This document shows positions 31,618-39,907 of a stretch of DNA of 64,000 bases, in pieces (position 1 is the first letter of the stretch; every line of letters starts with the position of its first letter). The stretch is from Collinsella sp. BG-O-102. Lineage in GTDB: Bacteria > Actinomycetota > Coriobacteriia > Coriobacteriales > Coriobacteriaceae. Both the position numbers and the translations under genes were made by a program. The notes beneath the pieces are model-generated. The model saw nothing but the letters and a program-made list of their open reading frames with translations, had not been told where the DNA came from and made no database searches. Location: positions 124,001 through 188,000 of the forward strand of contig NZ_JAMOKO010000001.1 in the NCBI RefSeq assembly GCF_023656745.1, written 5' to 3'.

Positions 31618-32404
31618 CTGCTTCATCAACCGCGGCGCGCTGTTCATTGGCGGTGCGTCGCAGGTAGATTCGTGTCGTCTCAATGCTCTCGTGCCCCATC
31701 AAGTCGGCAAGCAGCGAAATGTCTGGGTTGCGGTCGATGAAGTTCTTTGCGAATAGGTGTCTAAACGAATGCGGATAGACCACGTTTGGATCAACGCCGT
31801 AACGAATGGCAGCACGTTTGAGCCCAAGGGCTATTCCGCGAGAGCTAATCGCGTTTTCTCCTTTGCCAGGAAACAACAATGCGCCATGGTCACGCTCCGG
31901 CATCCAGTCCTTCGTCTCCCGACAGAGTATTTCAGGTATCCAGACCCTGCGAAGCTTTTGGCCTTTGGAAACTATGTCCATATAGCCATCGAAGGCATGT
32001 TTAGCCCTAAACTGCCGCAACTCGCTCACACGGGCACCCGTACAGCCAAGATAACGAACAACGAAGTACCAGAACAAATTATTGTCGCCCTTCAAGCCGT
32101 CCTTTAGCTGTGCATACTGCTCATTGCTAATAATATTATCGAGGAAGGGCTTCTGTTGGATCTTTACTCCTTTTAGTCGTATTCCGTCAAATGCGATGTA
32201 ATCCAAATAGGCGTTAATGGCTCCGATGCGGCTGTTAGCGGTCTTGGGTGCAAACGACGAAACCAGCCATTCCTTGTGGGCAAGAAGTGACTGGTTCGTG
32301 AGGGATTGGATACGATTGATTAGCTGATCAATCGCAAATGCGTACGAGTTAACTGTATTCTCCGCATAACCCTTCTCCCGTAAGTGCTGAGCAAACTTTT
32401 TCAT
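31607..32404 (-). CDS. Tyrosine recombinase of the hsdS inversion system
   Basis: A 265-residue XerC/D-like recombinase. The N-terminal SAM-like core-binding domain is at 1-90 (YAENTVNSYAFAIDQLI). Catalytic residues are visible: Arg in CTGARVSELR (near 128), HSFRH (near 217), GHES (near 238) and Tyr in TTRIYLRRT (near 247). It lies between two inverted hsdS genes, the layout of phase-variable type I systems in which such enzymes flip specificity domains. The start ATG has AAGGATG upstream. Confidence 0.93.
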   Translation of the reverse strand: MKKFAQHLREKGYAENTVNSYAFAIDQLINRIQSLTNQSLLAHKEWLVSSFAPKTANSRIGAINAYLDYIAFDGIRLKGVKIQQKPFLDNIISNEQYAQLKDGLKGDNNLFWYFVVRYLGCTGARVSELRQFRAKHAFDGYMDIVSKGQKLRRVWIPEILCRETKDWMPERDHGALLFPGKGENAISSRGIALGLKRAAIRYGVDPNVVYPHSFRHLFAKNFIDRNPDISLLADLMGHESIETTRIYLRRTANEQRAAVDEAVNW

Positions 32405-32935
32405 GGCATCATCCTTTCGACAATGCCATGAAAACAGCTAATCGTTAGTGTTTCGCAACATTTCGAGCCACTCGAAGATGCGACGTTGTTCGGGCAACGG
32501 CGGAAGTGGAACAAGAAGGTTGAGCACGTAAGATTCCTTGACGTTATTTATGTTAGTACCGGTCGAAAGCACCCTAATGCGGCTTCGATATAAGTCGGAA
32601 AAGAAAATGAGCCAGCACCAGCCTTGACAGGCCAAGGGTCTCGCAATCCGCAAGAATGCTCCGATTTGCGTATTGGGCATCTCTCTCGAAACGAATCCGG
32701 GCTTGCCGATCACCTTTTTACTGCCCGTTGACGCAACATACAGTACGTCTCCGACCTGAACTTGAGCAGAGGGTACGACGTGTCCGTAATCGAGGAATAC
32801 ATCGTCTGTGCCGATCGTCAGTGACCCATTCTCGAGGATGTTTCCTCCCCTCAGGATACGAATCCCCTGACTCGTCACTTCGTGCTTTTTGTAGGAAGTA
32901 CCTGGCGCAAGATCAATTAACGTGGAAAATCTCGC

Positions 32936-33291
32936 CCACTCCCAGCCCTCGGGTATCTCGAACGGGATCTCGTCCTCGATGCAGACGGGCTCGGACTCGC
33001 GGCCCTTTGCGTCCACCCTCTTCTCATAGCGGCGGCCATCGGAACCGGCGAAGATGATCGACTCGCCGCCCTTCGGGGCCCTCATCTTCCCCTCGGCCAC
33101 GAGCTGCCGGCGCTGCCCGCGGATGCGCTCGAGCAGGACGCCGGCGGGCTCGTCTGCGGGGTCCTGCGGCACAAGCCCTCCCTGAACCGCCAGCTGCAGC
33201 ACCGACTTCCGCAGGCGGCCGGGCAGCGCGGCGTCGAGCGCCTCGCGGGCGTCCTCGAGCTCGCCGTACTCCTCGACCAGGGGCATGAGCT
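32936..33291 (-). repeat. Inverted repeat IR2 (hsdS region 2), right copy
   Basis: Partner of 30776-31131, equal length (356 bp) and inverted. Confidence 0.92.
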
Positions 33292-33763
33292 CGTTTATGC
33301 GTTTGACGACGCGGCGTTGCTCGGCGAGGGGCGGGAGGGGGAGAATGAAGTCCGGTATATCACCGAGATTAATTTTGAAAGTATGGGTTCCGCCGCCGAC
33401 TTTAACTTTTTCGATCCATGCGAAACCAACGGGAGAATCAATGCATGAACAAATCCACTCCGCAATAGCTATGGAAACTGGTCGGAGTAATCCCAGGCTG
33501 ACAAAGATGCTGAATTCATAATCGACGTCAACGATAATCGGCTTGCCCAGAGTTCCAATGCGGCAAAGCAAGATGTCTCCGCGGCCAGGTTTCACTCGCC
33601 TACAAAGATCTTCATGAGTTTCTCGACTGATGTACCGCACTTTAGTCAAGTCAAACGAGCCACCAGAAACGTTTTGCACCGAAAGAAACAAGACGCCAGT
33701 CTCAGTATATTGAGGTGTCTTATGCGTACCGTCCGAAACAAGTGAGAGCAGATTGCCCAATCT

Positions 33764-33880
33764 CGTCCAGCACCACCCCTCGGGCAGTTCCTCAAACGGT
33801 ATTTCGTTCGCGATACACTTATCGCTTGTCACGCGGCCCTTGGCATCCACCCTCTTCTCATAGGGGGAGCCATGGGAACT
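33764..33880 (-). repeat. Inverted repeat IR1 (hsdS region 1), right copy
   Basis: Partner of 30199-30312. Its outer end at about 33880 coincides with the sudden loss of hsdS similarity in the silent cassette, which marks it as a recombination boundary. Confidence 0.65.
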
Positions 33881-34097
33881 TGATGGGCATTCAATTGCAT
33901 ACAATCGCGTCCTAGTGAATCGCGTCCCAACGCCATGCTTTAATGCATGCAAAAACGCACCTGCAACAAGCGTTGTAAAATCTAGTGATATGAGCATCCC
34001 GGTTGCTTCAGCACCTCGATGCTCTCGTCTTTAGCGCCCTCCGCTCAGTGGAGGACTGACTGCAAACGGCGTAAACAAGACAAGGGGGATTGCGCAA

Positions 34098-36221
34098 ATG
34101 AAAGCAACTGAGGCGAATCTGCTCGACCTTATGGGCGTGGCGAAGATGCAGTTCGTCATTCCCGTGTACCAGCGAGTTTACTCGTGGAGTGTAAAAGAGT
34201 GCGAGGTGCTTTGGGATGACGTCATGCGAGCGGGTCGTGATGGCGTATCGCACTTCGTGGGGTCGATGCTTTATATCCCCGAGTCCGAGAGCTCTGCCAC
34301 GAGTATTTCGCGCGTGCTTCTGATTGACGGACAGCAGCGCATGACGACGTTTTCGTTGATGATTACAGCCTTGGCTGAATATCTGGAGGATAATCCCGAC
34401 AAGGCCGGCTTCCTTGGCGATCTCAAGATCTCAGCGCTGCGGAAGAACTATCTCTTTAACGATGATGACTACAACGGCCTGGCGCGCTACAAATTAGTGC
34501 TCTCGCAGGACGATAAAGAGACTCTGTTTTCCATCGTGTCTGGGTTTCCCATGCCAGATGAAAAATCGGATCGCATTGTCGAGAACCATGCGTTCTTCCG
34601 CGAAAAGATGCGCGGAAAATCATTCGATCCGGCAAGGCTTTGGGCGGGGCTAAACCGCGTGCAGGTCATCGATACTAAGCTCACCGCTGGCGTCGATAAT
34701 GCCCAGCTCATATTTGAGTCCATGAACTCCAAGGGCAAGCCCCTCATGCCCATCGATCTCATACGCAACTATGTTCTTATGTCGCTTCCTAACGACGAAC
34801 AGACCAAGCTCTACGAGGGCTACTGGCATCCCATTGAGCGTCTGTTTGGAAAAGGGGGCGAGGGCGAGTTTAACGCCTTCATTTGGTACTGGCTGTGGCT
34901 CAAGGCTCCCAATAGGCAGCCAAAGGAGAATGAGGCTTATTACGAGTTCAAACGGTATTTTACCGATGACTACGACGGAGACACCGAGAGTCTGCTCAAG
35001 GAGTTGCGCGAGTATGCGCAAAGGTATGCCAGCCTGTTCCGAGACAAAGAAAAGGACGCTGGCCTACGTCGGGTGTTCAGCAGAATCGTAAGCCTTGATG
35101 TGAGACAGATCAGGCCTCTTTTGATGCTGCTCTACTCGGTTTACGAGAGAAATAGGCTAGACCGCAACGCGTTCCTTCGCATCTGCGAGACCATCGAGTC
35201 GTTTCTGTTTAGACGCGCGGTTTGCGGCAGGCTTACCACGGGCTTAAACAACTTTTTTGCAGGCATGTATCGCAACCTGGAGCTTCAAGCCGATATAGAG
35301 GAGTACGTTACGGCGATGCTCCTTATCCACAGCAGCGGTATGACCGCGTACTTCCCGACAGACGAGCATTTTGTCGAGGAGCTTAAGACGCGTGACTGTT
35401 ACAACCGCTTCTCTAAAAAGCGCTATTACCTGGAGCGTATGGAGAACTGGCACCACCCGAAGGAGCCCATCTCGGCTGACGATTACCAGATCGAGCACGT
35501 CATGCCCCAGACGATCGATGGTGAGCACGGCTGGAAGGAATCGCTTGGTGAGAACTGGGAAGACATCCACGACAGGCTGTGCAACAACTTGGGAAATCTT
35601 ACGCTGACGGGCTACAACCAGGAGTACTCAAACCGGTCGTTCTCGGACAAGCTCAATCTTCCGAACGTGGGACTTAAATGCAGCCCGCTCTACCTAAACA
35701 AGTCGATCGCCTCGCATGAAAAATGGGGCGAGGAGGAGATTAGGCAGCGCGCGGACGATCTGGCGAAAGAGGCGTGTGAGATATGGAAATATCCCGACCT
35801 TCCGGCAGATGTCGTCGACAAGTATCGCCCCTCTCGTGGGAAGTCTGACGAGGTGCCTATTTGGACCTTGCAAGAGAACCATCCAACCTTTGCCGAGGGC
35901 GGGCTTAATCAAAAATTGTTCGAGGAGATACGCGAGTCTATCCTCAACGCCAATCCTTCGTGGGAATCCTATATGGCCAAGTACTACGTAGGATTCAGGT
36001 CGGGCAAACGGAAGTTGCATGCCGTGCTGGAAGGCAGGACTAGCAACGGCGGCTGGATTGCCGTTGGCTTGGCAAAGAGTGTGGACGAGCTGATTGACCC
36101 GGAGGCCATGTGTCAGGACAAGCGCGCACAGGGTGGATTTGGGCCGGGTATGCCGACCTATGTTGCACTCCGTAGCGCTGACGATATTCCGGCGGTGCTC
36201 GATCTTATAAAGCAGTGCTAG
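34098..36221 (+). CDS. DUF262/DUF1524 protein, GmrSD-like
   Basis: A 707-residue protein. The DUF262 part has IPVYQRVYSW (residues 18-27) and DGQQRMTTFSLM (near 78), which in GmrS/SspE relatives form an NTPase. The DUF1524 HNH-like nuclease part has YQIEHVMPQT near 466 and LGNLTLTGYNQEYSNRSF near 500. A C-terminal DUF5655-like domain (about 590-705) ends the protein. GmrSD enzymes are type IV restriction systems that cut modified phage DNA; position beside the type I system supports defence. Confidence 0.87.
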   Translation: MKATEANLLDLMGVAKMQFVIPVYQRVYSWSVKECEVLWDDVMRAGRDGVSHFVGSMLYIPESESSATSISRVLLIDGQQRMTTFSLMITALAEYLEDNPDKAGFLGDLKISALRKNYLFNDDDYNGLARYKLVLSQDDKETLFSIVSGFPMPDEKSDRIVENHAFFREKMRGKSFDPARLWAGLNRVQVIDTKLTAGVDNAQLIFESMNSKGKPLMPIDLIRNYVLMSLPNDEQTKLYEGYWHPIERLFGKGGEGEFNAFIWYWLWLKAPNRQPKENEAYYEFKRYFTDDYDGDTESLLKELREYAQRYASLFRDKEKDAGLRRVFSRIVSLDVRQIRPLLMLLYSVYERNRLDRNAFLRICETIESFLFRRAVCGRLTTGLNNFFAGMYRNLELQADIEEYVTAMLLIHSSGMTAYFPTDEHFVEELKTRDCYNRFSKKRYYLERMENWHHPKEPISADDYQIEHVMPQTIDGEHGWKESLGENWEDIHDRLCNNLGNLTLTGYNQEYSNRSFSDKLNLPNVGLKCSPLYLNKSIASHEKWGEEEIRQRADDLAKEACEIWKYPDLPADVVDKYRPSRGKSDEVPIWTLQENHPTFAEGGLNQKLFEEIRESILNANPSWESYMAKYYVGFRSGKRKLHAVLEGRTSNGGWIAVGLAKSVDELIDPEAMCQDKRAQGGFGPGMPTYVALRSADDIPAVLDLIKQC

Positions 36222-36360
36222 GTTGAAGGCCGGGGATTGGCCCCCCGGCCCTCATTGCCTCAGATTTGTTGGTGGCTCTTCACCGTAAAGCGCATCTGGT
36301 GGGAGAGGCTGCTCTTGGTCGGTTGGTGTCGGAATCGCGGGCAATTATTCGGCCTAAATC

Positions 36361-36470
36361 CGGAAAAGTGCAATATTGACTGGTATAAAAGTACGGAAAA
36401 GTGTCGTAATACACACTTCAAAACCTCGAAAAAGTGTCGATTTGAGCACATAACAATCACGGAAAAGTGT
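36361..36470 (+). promoter_or_regulatory. Four 33-bp-spaced CGGAAAAGTGT repeats upstream of ATPase gene
   Basis: Copies start at 36361, 36394, 36427 and 36460, each exactly 33 bp apart. They read CGGAAAAGTGC, CGGAAAAGTGT, CGAAAAAGTGT and CGGAAAAGTGT. Three DNA turns separate them, placing all on one helix face. The last ends 40 bases before the ATPase ATG. They look like binding sites for a regulator, perhaps the ATPase itself. Confidence 0.8.
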
Positions 36471-36509
36471 ATCCTAGTGCTAAAACAGCACGTAATAAGG
36501 GGTACGCTT

Positions 36510-37832
36510 ATGCTACAGAGAAAAGCGAAAGCACAGTTTGAATCTTGGCTTGCCTCGTCGCCTAACAAGGCTCTTTTGGTCAAGGGCGCCCGACAGGTAG
36601 GAAAGTCATATTTGGTCAACGTCTTTGCAAGCGAATCGTTCGAAAATGTCGTGACGTTCGACCTTATCGCCGACGCGTCCGTGCGCGATTCGTTTTTGGC
36701 GGCAAAAAGCGCGGATGACCTGCTTATGCGCATGTCTATTGCTGCAACGCAGCCGATGGTTGCGAACAAGACCGTTGTGGTTATCGACGAGGTGCAGCGA
36801 TGCCCCAACGTAGTGACGTTTATCAAATACCTGGTCCAGCGCGGCGACTTTCGATACATCCTTACCGGATCGCTCCTTGGTGTTGAGCTCGAGGGCATCG
36901 ATTCCCTGCCGGTGGGGTATGTCGAGCAGGTCCAGATGTACCCGCTCGACTTTGAGGAGTTCTGCTGGGCAAGCGGCGTTGCTGCCGGAGCGTTTGACAT
37001 GCTCAGGGGTTGTCTAAAGGACGAAAAGGAGCTCCCCGGCTATCTGTATGACCGCTTGCTCAATCTGTTCCATCAGTATGTGGTGGTGGGGGGCATGCCC
37101 GACGCGGTCAATTCCTTCTTGGCGACGCGCAATGTCGACGAGGTTCGAAACATCCATCGCGATCTTCACGCCCTGTATCGCGATGACATCGCAAAGTACG
37201 CTCCGCCTGAGCTACGCTTGGTTATTCGCGATATCTATGATCTGATTCCCAGCGAGGCCGGCTCCAAAAACAAGCGATTCAAACTGTCATCGATTAACGG
37301 TGTCAAACGTTTTTCGCAGGTGACAGATCATTTTCTCTGGCTATCGGAGGCGGGTGTCGCGCTTCCCGTGTATAACGTAACGGCGCCCGTGGCACCCCTT
37401 TTATTGGGGGAGCAACGAAATTTGTTCAAGCTGTTTTACTTGGACACCGGAATGCTCATGTCGTCGTATTCCAAAAGGGTCGCCCAAGGCGTTTTTGATG
37501 GGGGGACGGAAGACGCCTTTGGCATGAACATGGGGGCGGCGTTTGAGGGCTTCGTTGCCCAAGAGCTCAAAGCCCACGGATTCAGATTGCGCTACTTTAC
37601 GTCTAAAAAAGTCGGCGAGCTCGATTTTGTGGAGGAGACGCTCGATGGGGAGGTTCTTGCCATCGAGGTCAAGTCGGGCAAGAGCTTTAAGTCCCATGCG
37701 GCGCTCGACAACGCGCTCGCGACGAAGGGCTACGGAATCGATCGCGCCCTGGTACTTGCGGAATGTAATCTTCACCGCGATGGTGACGTGCTGTATCTGC
37801 CCATCTTTATGGCAGGGCTTTTGGAGCCGTAA
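36510..37832 (+). CDS. AAA ATPase with DUF4143 domain
   Basis: A 440-residue protein from the ATG at 36510, preceded by AAGGGG. The AAA_14 domain has Walker A GARQVGKSYLV (about residues 26-36) and Walker B TVVVIDEVQRCP (near 89), then ILTGSLLG. The DUF4143 part ends with GELDFVEE and LAIEVKSGK (near 370-392), a PD-(D/E)XK-like D...ExK pattern. The family is common in anaerobes and its role is unknown. A longer frame upstream is caused by the 33-bp repeats, whose period is a multiple of three. Confidence 0.85.
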   Translation: MLQRKAKAQFESWLASSPNKALLVKGARQVGKSYLVNVFASESFENVVTFDLIADASVRDSFLAAKSADDLLMRMSIAATQPMVANKTVVVIDEVQRCPNVVTFIKYLVQRGDFRYILTGSLLGVELEGIDSLPVGYVEQVQMYPLDFEEFCWASGVAAGAFDMLRGCLKDEKELPGYLYDRLLNLFHQYVVVGGMPDAVNSFLATRNVDEVRNIHRDLHALYRDDIAKYAPPELRLVIRDIYDLIPSEAGSKNKRFKLSSINGVKRFSQVTDHFLWLSEAGVALPVYNVTAPVAPLLLGEQRNLFKLFYLDTGMLMSSYSKRVAQGVFDGGTEDAFGMNMGAAFEGFVAQELKAHGFRLRYFTSKKVGELDFVEETLDGEVLAIEVKSGKSFKSHAALDNALATKGYGIDRALVLAECNLHRDGDVLYLPIFMAGLLEP

Positions 37833-37869
37833 CATGCCGCCGGCTCTTCCGGCCCTCCCTTAACCCCCG

Positions 37870-38853
37870 CTACTCGTCCCCGTCGTTGGGGTCGCCCTTG
37901 AGGGTGTTGATGTCCAGGTACTGGTTATCGTCCTCTTTTTGCTGGGTCTCCGACTCCGCTTGGGTGGGGCCGCGGAACAGCTGGAATCCCTCAAACGCAA
38001 TGACGCCGAGCAGGGCAATGATAATGGCGATAAAGGCAACCTTGACTGCCTGCGGAAATTCCGAGAAACGCAGCGCCTTTTCCTCGGCGTAATAATCGGC
38101 AAAGCGCTCTTCGCCCGTGCTTTTGGTATACGCCGGCGCGGACGCGGCCTCCGGGTCATATTCCGGTGCAGGCGTGGCAGCGTACGGATCGTTGAGATAA
38201 TCGCTCGATGCGGTGCCATAATCCTCGGTCTCGATGCGACCGGTGCCAGCATAGCCATCGGAATAGTCGGAATATGCCGCACCGCCCTCATAGTCCGCGG
38301 CGCTCGTGTTGGCGGCAAAAAGCGGGTTAACTGGAACATCGAGCGCCGGCATGCCGGTAGAGGTCTCATCCAGATCGGTTGCAGCCCAGGAATCGTAGGC
38401 AACTTGATGGGCAACGGGCTCGTCGAGCCTTGCGACCGGAGGCTTGCGTGCCGCAGGAACAGGCAACTGCTGGGCGCTGTACATAACGGTGCTGTCGGCC
38501 GATTTGCCCTGCGTCGCTGCAGCGAGAAATGCTGCCGTCTCGGACGGGTCGCTTGCGGGGCGGGGAGCGGGCGTGGGCGCCGAAGTGGGTGCGGGCGTAG
38601 GCGCGGGCGTCGAAACAGCCGACTGCGCAGGAGTCGGCGCAGATGCGGTCTTAGGCGCAAGTGCGGGATTGGGGTTTGACGGGCGAGCCCCGCCGCCCAT
38701 GAGTTCGTCGGCGGTCCACGGGCGATCATCCATCACGTCGTCAAGGCTCAGCGAAAACAAGTCGTCTTCACCCTCATCGAACATGCGGTGCACATGTCCA
38801 CCAATTGCCGGAATCAATCCGCGACCGGTGCATGATGCCTTGCTCAACGCCAT
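37870..38853 (-). CDS. Single-pass membrane protein with Pro/Ala-rich disordered region
   Basis: Not recognised. The ATG at 38853 follows AAAGGGTGG, giving 327 residues. The N-terminal part has an acidic block (EGEDDLFSLSLDDVMDD), then a low-complexity stretch rich in Ala, Pro and Thr (about 65-110), then Tyr/Asp/Ala-rich sequence. One clear membrane segment VAFIAIIIALLGVIAFEGF lies near residues 277-296, with a short acidic tail. It would sit in the membrane with most of its mass on one side, most likely cytoplasmic. It reads in the same direction as the regulator at 38977 and follows it by 123 bases. Confidence 0.65.
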   Translation of the reverse strand: MALSKASCTGRGLIPAIGGHVHRMFDEGEDDLFSLSLDDVMDDRPWTADELMGGGARPSNPNPALAPKTASAPTPAQSAVSTPAPTPAPTSAPTPAPRPASDPSETAAFLAAATQGKSADSTVMYSAQQLPVPAARKPPVARLDEPVAHQVAYDSWAATDLDETSTGMPALDVPVNPLFAANTSAADYEGGAAYSDYSDGYAGTGRIETEDYGTASSDYLNDPYAATPAPEYDPEAASAPAYTKSTGEERFADYYAEEKALRFSEFPQAVKVAFIAIIIALLGVIAFEGFQLFRGPTQAESETQQKEDDNQYLDINTLKGDPNDGDE

Positions 38854-38976
38854 TCTGTTCCACCCTTTCGAAATACTAATAACATCGATTATATGGAACT
38901 TTCCAAGCGGCTCGGTCTTGGATTCATGCTTTCCAGAACTCGCGCCCAAAAGGGGAGAGGCAATCCAGGCGAGTGC

Positions 38977-39630
38977 CTACTTGTCGCCTGCTGCCGCCTT
39001 GGCCTCATTGAGGTAGCTATAGAAGCTGTACTTGGAGATGCCAAAGAACTCGCAGGCGCGCTCGCTCGACTTGGAAATGAGGAAGGCGCCGCGACGGTCA
39101 AGGTAGCCAATGGCACGAATGCGCTCGTCTTTGGTCATGAGTGCCGCGGGCTTGCCCACAAACTGCTCGCACTCGTGCAGCAGGTCTTCGAGCAGGTCGC
39201 CGATGTTCTTGGTAATGGGCTCGGGTTCGGTATAGCCCGTGCCGCCGGTGCCGGTAAAGGCGTCGAGCGAACGCTCAAAAGCCTTCATAAGCGTAATGTC
39301 AAAGTTGATGCCCAAAATGCCGACAGGCTTGCCCTCATCGTTGCGGATAAAGATCGTCGAGGACTTGAGCAGCTTGCCATCGGTGGTTTTGGTGAGGTAT
39401 GGCTCGCGGTCGTGTACGTCGGTGGCGCCCTCGTGCATGGACTCAAACACAATATGGCTGGGGCCGTCACCCAGTTTGCGCCCGCTGACGTGGCCGTTTT
39501 CGATCACTACGATGGAGTGGTCCACGTCATCGGTCTCCAGATCGTGGACGACGATTTCGCAGTTGGGGCCAAATTGGAGCGCCAGACCGTGTGCAAGGCG
39601 CTTATAGAACTCAATCTGTGCGGGGGTCAT
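38977..39630 (-). CDS. YheO-like PAS/HTH transcriptional regulator (second copy)
   Basis: 217 residues from the ATG at 39630, which has AGGAAGG before it. The PAS-like domain has CEIVVHDLETDDVDHSIVVI and GKLLKSSTIFIRNDEGKPVG; the C-terminal helix-turn-helix is SSERACEFFGISKYSFYSYL. It is a paralogue of the regulator at 9978-10634, sharing the HD...SGRK and FIR(E/N)D motifs. It is divergent from ygeX across 277 bases, so it probably senses a purine breakdown intermediate and controls the second arm (inferred). Confidence 0.88.
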   Translation of the reverse strand: MTPAQIEFYKRLAHGLALQFGPNCEIVVHDLETDDVDHSIVVIENGHVSGRKLGDGPSHIVFESMHEGATDVHDREPYLTKTTDGKLLKSSTIFIRNDEGKPVGILGINFDITLMKAFERSLDAFTGTGGTGYTEPEPITKNIGDLLEDLLHECEQFVGKPAALMTKDERIRAIGYLDRRGAFLISKSSERACEFFGISKYSFYSYLNEAKAAAGDK

Positions 39631-39907
39631 GGGTGCCTTCCTAAAAATTAGTTTGGGCACACTTTGCCATAAACCACACTTGTTCGCAAATAACGAAAGC
39701 GTCGCTGCGTTATGTGACCGTTCGGCGGCGAAAAGGTACCGATTACGGCAACAAACAATTTGTTAGGTTTGCCAATCAAAAAGTGTGATAGAACAGTACT
39801 AACAAACTTTTTATTTGGCATCCACATAAAAGTTTAGCCGCATGAATGGGAATGGGCTGAAACGCGTATGCGGGGGCCGGCAAGAGAGGACTTAAGGAGT
39901 TCACCGT
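39631..39907. promoter_or_regulatory. Divergent promoter region, second regulator versus ygeX
   Basis: A 277-base AT-rich gap. Inverted half-sites TTTGTTAG (39759-39766) and CTAACAAA (39799-39806) are centred 40 bp apart; a nearby ACAAACAATTTGTT palindrome overlaps the first. They are candidates for regulator binding. The ribosome binding site TAAGGAG lies before the ygeX ATG. Confidence 0.45.

Larger units (their letters stand above)
32438..33880 (-). pseudogene. Silent hsdS cassette (inverted, 5'-truncated)
   Basis: An open frame continues to 33997, but similarity to HsdS starts only at GSPYEKRVDAKGR (about 33873), so the first 70 or so residues of region 1 are missing and no proper start is seen. 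It carries a different TRD1 (about 33290-33760), the shared central region (32936-33291) and a different TRD2 (32438-32935), all in frame. It is a donor of alternative specificity domains for the expressed hsdS rather than a working gene. Confidence 0.85.

Noticed and set aside
32438-33997. A second working hsdS gene
   Set aside because: The frame is open, but the first conserved region is replaced by unrelated sequence and there is no start context, so it is treated as a silent cassette.
36361-36470. Short CRISPR-like or coding repeat
   Set aside because: Only 10-11 bases are kept out of each 33. A frame runs through because 33 is a multiple of three, but a good ribosome binding site and conserved start occur only at 36510.
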